Shown here piece by piece: positions 35,749 through 44,564 of a stretch of DNA of 64,000 bases. The DNA lies in assembly GCA_041741415.1 (NCBI GenBank), contig JBGSKC010000035.1, positions 186,001 through 250,000 of the forward strand. The letters are read 5' to 3'. The notes under the pieces were generated by a model, which saw nothing but the letters and a program-made list of their open reading frames with translations, had not been told where the DNA came from and ran no database searches. The DNA comes from JANQTF01 sp041741415 (lineage in GTDB: Bacteria > Bacteroidota > Bacteroidia > J057). A program made the translations under genes and the position numbers. Within the stretch, counting starts at the first letter, position 1, and each line of letters starts with the position of its first letter.

Positions 35749-37857
35749 CTACCGAACTCCGCTTCCGCTCTCTACAGTGTTGTCCGGGGCAACCCGGATG
35801 AGCCTGCCTGCGGCATTTTCGGCAAACAAAATCATTCCCTGCGACTCCACTCCCCGGATTTTGCGCGGGGCCAGGTTCATCAGCACGGTGACCTGCTGTC
35901 CAACAAGGTCTTCCGGGCTAAAATGCTCTGCCACTCCCGACACAATGGTGCGCACTTCGCTGCCAATGTCCACGCGGAACTGGAGCAGCTTGTCGGCCTT
36001 GGGAACGCGCTGCGCCTCCAGAATGGTTCCCACGCGGATATCGAGCTTTTCCCACTCCTCGAAGCTGATGGCAGGCTTCACCGGTGGCAAAACCGGAGCG
36101 GCAGCCTCGTCGTTTGTGGGCTCTGCTGCTGCTTGCTGGACAGGCGGATGCAGTTTGCGAAGCTGCACCTCGATTTGCTCGTCGGTGATTTGCTCAAACA
36201 ACACAGGAATATCACCCGTCAGGATCTGGTGGCCCGGCGGCACGATAAACCCTTTGCCACGGCCCGCTGCGTCATCCCAGCCAAAGCCGGACCCGTCAAT
36301 TTGCAGCAGGTCAAAAATGCGCACTGCGGTATGTGGCAGGAAGATCTTTGACAATACCCCGATGGCCCCGATGATTTCGAGGCAGCTCCACAGAACAGGG
36401 GCCACTGCCTCCGGGTCGGTTTTCCACTTTTTCCAGGGTTCTTCCTCTGTCAGGAAGCGGTTGCCGGTGCGGGCGATGTTCATGAAAGCGGCCAGGGCTT
36501 CCCGGAAACGGAAGGATTCGATGGCCTTTTCGATCTCTGCCACATTTTCCTGAACCTCCCGGTAGGCAGCCAGGGCCCGGGCATGTTCGCGGAGGTTGCC
36601 TGGCTGGGGAGCCACCCCGTTGTAGTATTTGTTGGTGAGCACCACCACCCGGTTCACAAAATTGCCGAGAATAGCAGCCAGCTCATTGTTGTTGCGGGCC
36701 TGAAAGTCTTTCCAGGTAAAATCGGCGTCTTTGTTTTCCGGCAATATGGAAGCCAGGGCGTAGCGCAGCACATCCTCTTTGCCGGGGAAGTCGTCGAGGT
36801 ATTCATGCAGCCAGACGGCATAATTGCGGCTGGTGCTCATTTTGTCGCCTTCGAGGTTGAGAAACTCGTTGGCCGGCACGTTGTCGGGCAGGAGATAATC
36901 GCCCTGGGCATGAAGAATGGCCGGGAAAATGATGCAGTGGAACACGATGTTATCCTTCCCGATGAAATGAATCAGGCGGGAGTTATTGGCCGGGTCTTCC
37001 TGCTGTTTCCAATACAGTTCCCAGTCTTTGCCATTGTCGGCGGCCCATTGCTTGGTAGCCGACACATAGCCGATGGGGGCATCCATCCAGACGTAGAGCT
37101 TTTTGCCTTCGGTGCCGGGCAGGGGCACATCCACCCCCCAATCGAGGTCGCGGGTCATGGAGCGGGGCTGAAGACCTTCCTTTAGCCAGGAGGCACACTG
37201 TCCATAGACGTTATTTTTCCATTCTCCTTTTTTGCCTTCCAGCAACCACGACTCCAGCCAGGGCTGGTATTTGTCGAGGGGCAGGTACCAGTGCCGGGTG
37301 GACCGCAGCACGGGTGTTTTGTTGCTAAGGGTGGAAATGGGGTTGATGAGATCCGTGGGGTTGAGGGTGGAGCCGCAGTTTTCGCACTGGTCTCCGTAAG
37401 CCTTAGGGTGGCTGCAAACGGGGCAGGTGCCCGTTACGTAGCGATCGGCGAGGAATTGCTGGTAATCCTCATCAAAAAACTGCTCGGTTTCCTGGACCAC
37501 AAACTCGCCGAGGTCGTTGATTTTGGTGAAAAAATCCTGGGCAGTCTGGTGGTGAATGGGTTCAGAGGTTCTGTGGTAGATGTCGAATGCAATGCCAAAG
37601 CGCTCGAAGGTATCCTTGATCAGGTGGTGGTACTTGTCCACGATTTCGCGTGGAGAAACCCCTTCTTTTTTGGCGCGGAGGGTGATGGCAGCACCGTGTT
37701 CGTCGCTGCCGCAAACAAAGACCACGTCGCGGTTCCTCATGCGCAGGTAGCGCACATAGAGGTCGGCAGGGAGGTAGGCACCGGCAATATGGCCGATGTG
37801 CAGCGGGCCGTTGGCATAGGGGAGGGCCGCTGTGATGGTATAGCGAGGGTAGTTCAT
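35749..37857 (-). CDS. metG: Methionyl-tRNA synthetase
   Basis: A 702-residue class I synthetase that charges tRNA-Met. Visible signatures are the HIGH motif in PYANGPLHIGHIAGAYLP, the zinc knuckle CPVCSHPKAYGDQCENCG, VDVPLPGTEGKKLYVWMDAPIGY, and the KMSTS motif in NLEGDKMSTSRNYAV. The C-terminus (from about residue 595, ISFEEWEKLDIRVGTIL...GVAEHFSPEDLVGQ...SQGMILFAE) is the Trbp111/EMAP-type tRNA-binding domain, which also makes dimers. A housekeeping gene; its start codon is preceded by a TATCTTCG box. Confidence 0.97.
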   Translation of the reverse strand: MNYPRYTITAALPYANGPLHIGHIAGAYLPADLYVRYLRMRNRDVVFVCGSDEHGAAITLRAKKEGVSPREIVDKYHHLIKDTFERFGIAFDIYHRTSEPIHHQTAQDFFTKINDLGEFVVQETEQFFDEDYQQFLADRYVTGTCPVCSHPKAYGDQCENCGSTLNPTDLINPISTLSNKTPVLRSTRHWYLPLDKYQPWLESWLLEGKKGEWKNNVYGQCASWLKEGLQPRSMTRDLDWGVDVPLPGTEGKKLYVWMDAPIGYVSATKQWAADNGKDWELYWKQQEDPANNSRLIHFIGKDNIVFHCIIFPAILHAQGDYLLPDNVPANEFLNLEGDKMSTSRNYAVWLHEYLDDFPGKEDVLRYALASILPENKDADFTWKDFQARNNNELAAILGNFVNRVVVLTNKYYNGVAPQPGNLREHARALAAYREVQENVAEIEKAIESFRFREALAAFMNIARTGNRFLTEEEPWKKWKTDPEAVAPVLWSCLEIIGAIGVLSKIFLPHTAVRIFDLLQIDGSGFGWDDAAGRGKGFIVPPGHQILTGDIPVLFEQITDEQIEVQLRKLHPPVQQAAAEPTNDEAAAPVLPPVKPAISFEEWEKLDIRVGTILEAQRVPKADKLLQFRVDIGSEVRTIVSGVAEHFSPEDLVGQQVTVLMNLAPRKIRGVESQGMILFAENAAGRLIRVAPDNTVESGSGVR

Positions 37858-37864
37858 GATGGCG

Positions 37865-37872
37865 CGAAGATA
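37865..37872 (-). promoter_or_regulatory. Candidate -7 box of metG
   Basis: The minus strand reads TATCTTCG, one mismatch from TAnnTTTG, 7 bp before the ATG. If used, the transcript would be nearly leaderless; a -33 TTTG is not clear. Confidence 0.3.
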
Positions 37873-37926
37873 GCCGGTTTGCCGGGAAATGAAGAAAGGC
37901 GAAAAACGGAAAAACGGGAAAAAGGA

Positions 37927-39321
37927 TCAGATCAACGTCAGTTTTCGGTTGATTTCCAGGGCCATGGCTTCCTGGCGAAGCTCCCGTTTGAGGTATTTGA
38001 GGTATTCCACCACTTCATCGAGGTAGCGGGTCATATCGGATTGGGTGAGGTAGGAATATACCACATACACCACTTCTCCGACAAGGCCGAGGCGGTCGCT
38101 GAGCCAGACTCCACTCACCATTTTGCAGGTAGCTCCTCCAAACCGCTCAGCCATGAAAGCCATGGTTTCATCCATGTGCTGGGTGGTATCCACCACATTG
38201 TTCACATTCATTGTGGTGGGAATGAAAATCCCGATACTTTGGTCCCTTTCCAACCGCTCAACACAGGTTCGCACTACTTGCGCCAGGGGTTCAGGAAGCT
38301 CTTGCAAGGCTGGCGGGGGAAGTTGAAAAATGGGAAAATCGTGAAGGTATGGCAGTTCGAGGTCGCTTTGTGGCAGGGCTTCCAGTTCTGCCCATTCGGG
38401 CTTGGTGCGGTTAGTCATGACCATGACGTTGGTATCTTCGATCCTGATCCGCCCTTTGAGCTGCCGCTTGATGCGGTCCACTTCTTTGTCGCCATCGGGC
38501 GTGGGGGGAGCCAGAATGAGAATCTGATCAGCATGGTCGAGGATCGCCGTGGCACCTTCGTCGAGGTCACCCCGCAGGATTACGACGAGGTTGTCATATG
38601 ATTCGAGTAACTGCTCCATCAGAATGGTGGTGCGGGTGCTGGCGGGCAGGTGCCTGTCCACCTGCGGCAGCAGCAGGTCGAAGCCATCGGGGTGGCGGAA
38701 GGCCATTTTGCCGCGATCTACCTGGAAGCCACCGAAAATGCGGTGAGCGTCGGGATAATCGAGCAGAGCAGTAGGACTCTGGCGAAAGTTCACCATTTCG
38801 GCGGCCATGAGGCTGCCGAGGGTGCCAGCACCCATGGATTTGCGAACCGGCAGCAGCAGCATGACCCTTGCGCGGTTTCGGTCGCCGGATTTGCGGCGGT
38901 TGGTTTTCACCAGGTAGGAGCCCAGCACACGGGCCAGGGCGATTCCCACTTTGGCATGCCGCTCCAGGATGTCGAGAAAATCTTCGCGCTGGATCACCAG
39001 CACATCCACCTCTGAGAGTGCCTGAACCGTGGCCGAGCGCGGTTGATTTTCCAGAATTCCCACCTCACCAAAGCTGTTCCCCGACATGAGGTAGGCTAAC
39101 ACCTGCTCTCCTTCGCGGTGGCGCTGTTTTACTGCAACAATGCCATTCACGATCAAAAACAGGGAGGTGCTGGGCTGGCCCTGCCACACGATGATGTCCT
39201 GGGGAAAGTATTGCCTGTATTTGACCTGCTTCACTACCTGCCCGAGGATCTCGGGCGAGCACCCTGCGAACAAGGGAGAAGCACTCAGCGCGTCGATGTA
39301 TGTTTCCTTCGTCAGTCCCAT
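37927..39321 (-). CDS. Cyclic-nucleotide-binding domain fused to a degenerate P-loop-like domain
   Basis: A 464-residue protein from the ATG at 39321. Residues about 12-135 are a CAP_ED cNMP-binding domain: LFAGCSPEILGQVV, IIVWQGQPSTSLFLIVNGIVAV and the phosphate-binding cassette SGNSFGEVGILENQPRSATVQA. The Arg-Ser-Ala-Thr fits nucleotide binding. Residues about 155-320 look like a ParA/CpaE-type fold (VMLLLPVRKSMGAGTLGSLMAAEM) in which the usual K-G-G-x-G-K-T is not conserved. A third conserved domain (FGGATCKMVSGVWLSDRLGLVGEVVYVVYSYL) closes the protein. A signalling or scaffold role is inferred. An upstream TTCG-N18-TATCTTGG may be its promoter. Confidence 0.75.
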   Translation of the reverse strand: MGLTKETYIDALSASPLFAGCSPEILGQVVKQVKYRQYFPQDIIVWQGQPSTSLFLIVNGIVAVKQRHREGEQVLAYLMSGNSFGEVGILENQPRSATVQALSEVDVLVIQREDFLDILERHAKVGIALARVLGSYLVKTNRRKSGDRNRARVMLLLPVRKSMGAGTLGSLMAAEMVNFRQSPTALLDYPDAHRIFGGFQVDRGKMAFRHPDGFDLLLPQVDRHLPASTRTTILMEQLLESYDNLVVILRGDLDEGATAILDHADQILILAPPTPDGDKEVDRIKRQLKGRIRIEDTNVMVMTNRTKPEWAELEALPQSDLELPYLHDFPIFQLPPPALQELPEPLAQVVRTCVERLERDQSIGIFIPTTMNVNNVVDTTQHMDETMAFMAERFGGATCKMVSGVWLSDRLGLVGEVVYVVYSYLTQSDMTRYLDEVVEYLKYLKRELRQEAMALEINRKLTLI

Positions 39322-39488
39322 CTTGTTTTGGATGGAGCCAAGATAGCGACTTCGCCTGTATTTCGAAGCGGGAATTGGTCCGGGAAGGGGAATAAGATGT
39401 TTCCCCGGCAACCGTGGCCTGAAGGCTGGTGATTGGCTTGGTGTGTCAGGGCAGAAATCGCTATCTTTACGCAGCAACCGCCAGCATA

Positions 39489-39901
39489 ATGAGTTCTATC
39501 AGGGAAAAATACGTCAATCCATTCACGGATTTTGGGTTCAAGAAGCTGTTTGGCGAGGAGCTGAACAAAGAGGCCTTTTGCTGATGAAAATGGAAGATCT
39601 GAATAATTCCCTCCGCGAGCGAATCTTTGATCGCCTCTTTGAAGTGGCGGAAGTGGCGAAGTTTACCCGTGAGGAGATGATCTCTTATGAAGACAGCCTG
39701 AAATACTACCGCGACCTCAAAAACTCACTGGACACTGCTTTTGAGGAAGGAAAAGCAGAAGGAAAAGAAGAAGGGAAAAAGGAAGGACTGATCCAGGTGG
39801 TGCTAAACGGAAACCAAACGGGACTTTCCATCGCAGCGCTGTCAGCCCTCACCGGCCTGAGCGAAGATGAAGTGACCAGGATCCTGAGGAGCGGTTTTTG
39901 A
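39489..39901 (+). pseudogene. Broken Rpn/PDDEXK-family transposase-nuclease gene
   Basis: The ATG at 39489 opens MSSIREKYVNPFTDFGFKKLFGEEL, the standard start of the Rpn-like PD-(D/E)XK transposase family, but hits TGA 32 codons later. After a frame change the family's C-terminal part continues: RERIFDRLFEVAEVAKFTREEM, YEDSLKYYRDLKNSLDTAFEEGK, a Glu/Lys/Gly-rich stretch and the final helix-turn-helix-like LSALTGLSEDEVTRIL. Intact members have about 300 residues; here some 170 residues containing the nuclease core are deleted. A decayed copy, not functional. Confidence 0.85.
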
Positions 39902-39902
39902 T

Positions 39903-41501
39903 TTACCACCTCACCCTTTTCACCCAAAACCGGCTGTTTTCCTCCACCCGCAACAGATAAACTCCCTGGGGCTGGCCCATCATTGGCACCGCAAAACGGT
40001 CCCGGTTCCCGCTGCCTTGCTGAACCATGCGGCCACCCATTTCGAAAAGGCTCCAGCTGCGGGGTTTTCCGCCATCGAGTTCTACCGCAAAGCCGCTGTC
40101 TGTCGCCGCCAGACGCCAATTGACCGGCCATGCCTGGCTCAGGGAAGCTTCCAGTGTCCAGAAAGCCAGAACAGGAATCAAGACCTCGTCGCTTCCTGCC
40201 AGGCGGAGGCGCAGGGTATCGCTGATGCCTGGGCTGCCAGTGGTTTGCAGCGAAAGTTCGAGGGGAAGAGCCTCTCCCGGCTCAACCACATAAGGGAAAC
40301 TCAGGCCGCTGCTTTCTTTGAGCCGGGCATCAGAAAAGCTGGGAGCCTCAAAGGTTAAGGGCTGATTTCCGGTGTTCACTAATGGAAAACGATACACAGC
40401 CGGGCCGGTAATCGTGTCAAAATCAATGACTTGCTCGGGCAGATGCCAGCTCCGCACAGGGGCTACTGTGGCTGTGCCGCTCACGCTGGAGATCCGCTCG
40501 ATGAACTGAGGGTAATCCACCCAGGGGTTGCGGTTGCCCTGTGCCGTGGCTATCCGGTTGTTGCGGGCGATGTCGGCTGCAACCGGTGGGAAAGCCTGGT
40601 GCCACTGCCTCAAAATCGCTTCCTGCCCGGCCAGAAAGCCCTGGTAATCCTGATAGCGAAGGGCAAAATACAGCATCGCCCTCGCCACCGTGCCCTTGTG
40701 ATCGTCGCGTGGCTCAAACAGGCTCGCACTGCTTTTGGATCCTCCCACCTGCCAGCCTGGGTTGCCTACTACCCCAAAAGGCTTGTTTGCGCGCTCGGAA
40801 TTGGAGGCTTCGGTGGTGGGAAACAAATGGTGAATATCGGAGCGCATGGGAAGCGCCTGCCCGAAAAGTCCTTGTGGGTAAGTATGCTCCGTGTTGAAGC
40901 CCATGAGCTGGGCGCTGGTTCTGTCGGTAAAGCCGGTGATCGTGGTGCCGGTGTACACGCAGGTCAGTGTGTTGGTGCTGGCTCCCTGGCCGTTTGCTTT
41001 TTTATTGTCGATCACCATGAACATCTCATCGCGGGCCTGATTATAGCTCAATTGAGTAAAGCCCTGGGCAAGCCGTGCTTTGAGGGCTGCTTTGAGCGGT
41101 TCTCCGCTGAGATTTTCGGTGCTGGCATAATAGCTCATCGAATAGCGCCCCTGCGCCAGGAGATCCACCCGGTAGGCACCGCGATGCTCGTTGGTGAGCA
41201 GGATCAGCTCGCGGTTATGAAGCACATTGTGCCTCGGAGAAAAGGTGATTGTGAGACTCGCGGCAGCGCCAGGACCGAGCAGAAAGGAATCCTGGCTAAG
41301 GGTAAATGCCTCCGGCTGAGGCAGAAAAGCGCGAACAAACAGCGAATCGGTTCCCGTGTTGGTGAGGAGAATGCCAAGTCCGAGGGGAGAGGTTTCCGTG
41401 ACTGGGCCAAAAGACAATTGGGAGGTGGACAGGGACAGCGATTGAGCGGAAAGTGTCAGGGAAAAGAGCACCAACAGAGAAAATGCAAAGGAAGACTTCA
41501 T
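39903..41501 (-). CDS. T9SS-exported endonuclease I family nuclease
   Basis: A 532-residue protein. A signal peptide (FAFSLLVLFSLTLSAQ) is followed by an immunoglobulin-like choice-of-anchor domain (about 22-115: LSTSQLSFGPVTETSPLGLGILLTNTGTDSLFV). The nuclease (about 125-330) has SYNQARDEMF, then the metal-binding signature FNTEHTYPQGLF, MRSDIHHLFPT, and FGVVGNPGW; endonuclease I enzymes cut DNA or RNA non-specifically with Mg2+. A second Ig-like domain and a T9SS tail (FEMGGRMVQQG...GVYLLRVEENSRFWVKRV) follow. Likely secreted for nutrient acquisition from extracellular DNA. Confidence 0.9.
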   Translation of the reverse strand: MKSSFAFSLLVLFSLTLSAQSLSLSTSQLSFGPVTETSPLGLGILLTNTGTDSLFVRAFLPQPEAFTLSQDSFLLGPGAAASLTITFSPRHNVLHNRELILLTNEHRGAYRVDLLAQGRYSMSYYASTENLSGEPLKAALKARLAQGFTQLSYNQARDEMFMVIDNKKANGQGASTNTLTCVYTGTTITGFTDRTSAQLMGFNTEHTYPQGLFGQALPMRSDIHHLFPTTEASNSERANKPFGVVGNPGWQVGGSKSSASLFEPRDDHKGTVARAMLYFALRYQDYQGFLAGQEAILRQWHQAFPPVAADIARNNRIATAQGNRNPWVDYPQFIERISSVSGTATVAPVRSWHLPEQVIDFDTITGPAVYRFPLVNTGNQPLTFEAPSFSDARLKESSGLSFPYVVEPGEALPLELSLQTTGSPGISDTLRLRLAGSDEVLIPVLAFWTLEASLSQAWPVNWRLAATDSGFAVELDGGKPRSWSLFEMGGRMVQQGSGNRDRFAVPMMGQPQGVYLLRVEENSRFWVKRVRW

Positions 41502-41510
41502 TCGCTTGGG

Positions 41511-41542
41511 TTTTTGGCTGGTAACGAGAATCCGTAGATTTG
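41511..41542 (+). promoter_or_regulatory. Predicted promoter of the MscS-type channel gene
   Basis: TTTG (41513-41516), an 18-nt spacer and TAGATTTG (41535-41542) match the Bacteroidota primary-sigma consensus, 48 bp before the ATG at 41591. Confidence 0.7.
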
Positions 41543-41590
41543 CCGCAAGGTCTGCAAAAGACTTTTGTGCAACGCCATTTCGCCCGAATT

Positions 41591-43219
41591 ATGAAATTTT
41601 TCCGCCAAATTCTTAGATTTTCCTGTCTCGGTCTCTTTTTTTGGCTTTTGTCGGTGCATGGACAAGTTCCGGCTGATAGCCTGTCTCAGGAAATTCCAGA
41701 CAGCTTATCGGTGGAGGGGGCGCTGGTGGAAACAGTGGAAAGTTTTGACCAACTCACGCCGCGAGGGGCAGTGCTTCGGCATTTTCACTACTTGCGCCCC
41801 GAGTACTACCATCCTGAATGGGCCGCAGAAGTGATTCCGGGGAATTTGCCGCTGGAAGAAAAAATCGAACTCGCCACCCAGCTTCGGGATGTGTTCTATG
41901 CCAGGGGCGAATTCATTGAAACGGATCTCATCCCCGACAACGCCAGTTACCGCGACTCCCTGAGTGGGCAAGCCAAGTATTTTCTTTCTCCCAAAAAATA
42001 CCCAACTGTTTTTCTGACTCAGAAAAACGGCATCTGGTCTTATTCTCAAACCACTGTCTCGAGTATTCCGGAGCTGTATGCCAAAGCCATCCCACGTGGT
42101 GCCGAATGGTTCCAGAAGCTCCTGCCAAATGGAGGCAAAAGCAAATGGATGGGAATGCCGCTGTGGAAATGGCTGGGCCTTTTCTGCATCCTGGCTGTTA
42201 GCCTGGGTCTGTATTTTCTTCTGGGGACGGTGCTGGGCTGGTTGTTCCGGAATGTGGTGCCAAAGCTGCTCCACAGCTCGCCGATTAATCCTTCTCTGAT
42301 CCCGCCAGTGGCGCGGCCCTTGTCGATTTTGCTTGTCATTCTCCTGTTTTACCGCCAATTCATGCCTATCCTGTTGTTGCCGATTGAGGTTACCCATCCC
42401 ATTCGCAATTTTTCTGTAGTGCTCATGTCGGTGTTTGGGGTCATGACAGTGTACCAGCTGGTCAATGTGGCGGCTTCGCTTTTTTTGCATTTGGCGAGTA
42501 AAACAGCCAGCACCATGGATGACCAGCTCGTTCCGCTTCTGGCGCGCATTGCCAAGGTGATTGTAGTGGTGTTTGGATTGTTGTTTGTGCTGGACAACCT
42601 TGATATGGATGTGACAGCTCTGCTGGCGGGCGTTTCAATCGGCGGACTGGCGATTGCTTTAGCAGCACAGGATACTGTGAAAAATTTCATCGGCTCAATT
42701 TCCATTTTCGTTGATCGCCCCTTCATGATTGGCGACATGATCCAGGCAGGAGACATTGAAGGAACTGTAACTGAGGTCGGCGTGCGAACCACCCGCCTGC
42801 GTGCCCTTGATGGAGCAACCATCACGGTCCCCAACGGCGACCTTGCAAGCCGGGTGATCACCAACCTCAGCGTCAGGGAATATCGTCGATATGCAACCAG
42901 CATCACGGTCACGTATCGGACCCGGCCCGACCAATTAGAGGCATTTGTAGAGGGGGTTCGCGGAATTGTTCTGGCTCACCCCAAGGTGAGGCAAAGCTCA
43001 GTCACGGTTCAGTTCCACGAGATGAACCTATCCTCGTTAGATATCTTCTACGCTGCTATTTTTGAAGTCACGGACTATAAAGAGGCGTTAGCATGCAGGC
43101 AGGAAGTGTTTCTGGAGGTAATTAAACTGGCACATCGGATGCGGGTGGATTTTGCCTTCCCAACCACCTCAGTGTATATCGAGCAAGCATCCTCAGATCC
43201 TGCAGAAGAAGGGGAGTAG
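41591..43219 (+). CDS. MscS-family mechanosensitive ion channel
   Basis: A 542-residue protein from the ATG at 41591, directly after a good promoter. It has a signal peptide (LGLFFWLLSVHGQ), a periplasmic domain of about 150 residues, several membrane helices (from around 185), and the pore helix VTALLAGVSIGGLAIALAAQDTVKNFIGS. The cytoplasmic beta domain follows: RPFMIGDMIQAGDIEGTVTEVGVRTTRLRALDGATITVPNG and TNLSVRE. The pore helix carries the Gly/Ala pattern of MscS TM3. Longer than E. coli MscS because of the extra periplasmic domain. It relieves osmotic pressure. Confidence 0.92.
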   Translation: MKFFRQILRFSCLGLFFWLLSVHGQVPADSLSQEIPDSLSVEGALVETVESFDQLTPRGAVLRHFHYLRPEYYHPEWAAEVIPGNLPLEEKIELATQLRDVFYARGEFIETDLIPDNASYRDSLSGQAKYFLSPKKYPTVFLTQKNGIWSYSQTTVSSIPELYAKAIPRGAEWFQKLLPNGGKSKWMGMPLWKWLGLFCILAVSLGLYFLLGTVLGWLFRNVVPKLLHSSPINPSLIPPVARPLSILLVILLFYRQFMPILLLPIEVTHPIRNFSVVLMSVFGVMTVYQLVNVAASLFLHLASKTASTMDDQLVPLLARIAKVIVVVFGLLFVLDNLDMDVTALLAGVSIGGLAIALAAQDTVKNFIGSISIFVDRPFMIGDMIQAGDIEGTVTEVGVRTTRLRALDGATITVPNGDLASRVITNLSVREYRRYATSITVTYRTRPDQLEAFVEGVRGIVLAHPKVRQSSVTVQFHEMNLSSLDIFYAAIFEVTDYKEALACRQEVFLEVIKLAHRMRVDFAFPTTSVYIEQASSDPAEEGE

Positions 43220-43277
43220 CAATTCGCCTGCAACTGGCTTCTTTCGTTCCGGAAAATCTTGGCACCTTTGCCCCGCT

Positions 43278-44471
43278 ATGGCGCATATCGCGGTCAATAC
43301 AAGGTTGTTACTCCCCGGCCGGCTCGAAGGAATCAGCCGCTTTGGGTTCGAATTGCTGCGGCGGGTGGCTGCCGCCCACCCTGAGGTGCAATTCACCTAT
43401 TTCTTTGATCGCCCCTACGATTCTGCTTATCTCACCAGCCCCAACATTCGTGCGGAGCAATTATTTCCGCCTGCACGACACCCGCTGCTCTGGCATGCCT
43501 GGTTTCACCTGCACCTTCGCCACAGGTTGAGCCGCCTGCGCCCGGATTTGCTCTTTTCGCCTGAACTTTACCTGAGCCTGCACCCTTCAGTTCCTGAAAT
43601 TCCTACTTTCCACGACCTTTCCTACGAACACTTTCCTCTGGATATCAGCCCCTGGGCGGCTCGATACCTCCATCGATATTCACCCCGGTACGCCCGCCAC
43701 GCCAGCGAAATCGTGACGGTCTCAGAGTTTACCAAGCAGGATCTCATTGCACAGTATGGGCTTGCTGCTGCCAGGATCCATGTGGTTTATAATGGTGCTG
43801 ACCAGCGCTTTGCGCCCATCAGTGAAGCTGAGGCAGCGAAGGTTCGCGCCACCTACAGCGACGGGAAGCCCTTTTTTCATTTTGTTGGGACCATTCAACC
43901 AAGGAAAAACCTCGAACATTTGCTGCTGGCCTTTGAGCGATTCAAGCAAATGACGAATAGCGACTGGAAGCTCCTGTTGGTGGGTCGACCCGGGTGGCAG
44001 TATCAGGAGGCAATGGACACCTATGAGCGGCTGAGCTGCAAAGATGATGTGCGATTTACTGGCTTCGTTCCCGACGGGGTCCTGAACAGTTTGTATGCGG
44101 CCTCGCAAGGACTGGTGTTTGTGCCCTGGCTAGAGGGATTTGGAATTCCGGTGGTGGAAGCCTTCCGGGCAGGCACGCCCGTGATTGCGAGCAGCACCAG
44201 TTCTCTGCCCGAGGTGGCGGGTGATGCCGCTTTGCTCGTGCCACCCGGCGAGGTGGGCGCAATTGCTGAAGCCATGATCCGCCTGAAACAGGAGCCAGGA
44301 TTGGCGACTCAACTCTCAGCCCTGGGCCTCCAGCGTGCTCAGGCGTTTTCCTGGGACCGGAGCGCTGAAGCCCTGTGGGCAGTGTTTGAGCCTTATCTCT
44401 CATCAGGTAAAAAAGATCACGGTGGTGCAAAAACTAAACACGGGCTGTCAATTAAACCAAACAGTAAATGA
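43278..44471 (+). CDS. Glycosyltransferase family 4
   Basis: A 397-residue GT-B enzyme from the ATG at 43278; the frame overlaps the end of the channel gene but starts there lack support. The N-terminal domain has NTRLLLPGRLEGISRFGFELLRR; a linker with PTFHDLSYEHFP and VSEFTKQDLIAQYG precedes the C-terminal nucleotide-sugar domain: FHFVGTIQPRKNLEHLLLAFERF and the EGFGIPVVEAFRAGTPVIAS motif (EX7E-type). This resembles mannosyl- or rhamnosyltransferases of capsule and LPS clusters. It is an isolated glycan gene between an ion channel and a lipoprotein. Confidence 0.9.
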   Translation: MAHIAVNTRLLLPGRLEGISRFGFELLRRVAAAHPEVQFTYFFDRPYDSAYLTSPNIRAEQLFPPARHPLLWHAWFHLHLRHRLSRLRPDLLFSPELYLSLHPSVPEIPTFHDLSYEHFPLDISPWAARYLHRYSPRYARHASEIVTVSEFTKQDLIAQYGLAAARIHVVYNGADQRFAPISEAEAAKVRATYSDGKPFFHFVGTIQPRKNLEHLLLAFERFKQMTNSDWKLLLVGRPGWQYQEAMDTYERLSCKDDVRFTGFVPDGVLNSLYAASQGLVFVPWLEGFGIPVVEAFRAGTPVIASSTSSLPEVAGDAALLVPPGEVGAIAEAMIRLKQEPGLATQLSALGLQRAQAFSWDRSAEALWAVFEPYLSSGKKDHGGAKTKHGLSIKPNSK

Positions 44472-44483
44472 GGGGGTAGTGTA

Positions 44484-44491
44484 TAATTTTG
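44484..44491 (+). promoter_or_regulatory. Promoter -7 box of the lipoprotein gene
   Basis: TAATTTTG matches TAnnTTTG exactly, 73 bp before the ATG at 44565, in a locally AT-rich stretch. No clear TTTG is seen at -33. Confidence 0.45.
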
Positions 44492-44564
44492 TAAACAAAC
44501 CTGTTTCCGCCATCAATGCCTCTGCTGCCTTCTCATTCACACGACTCTTTCATCCATTCCGCTA

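Noticed and set aside
39443..39901. Intact 152-residue gene
   Set aside because: Its first 45 residues are an out-of-frame reading of the Rpn start; the true frame breaks, so it is a pseudogene.
40431..41537. 368-residue plus-strand frame opposite the endonuclease
   Set aside because: Antisense shadow; the endonuclease I signature is on the minus strand.
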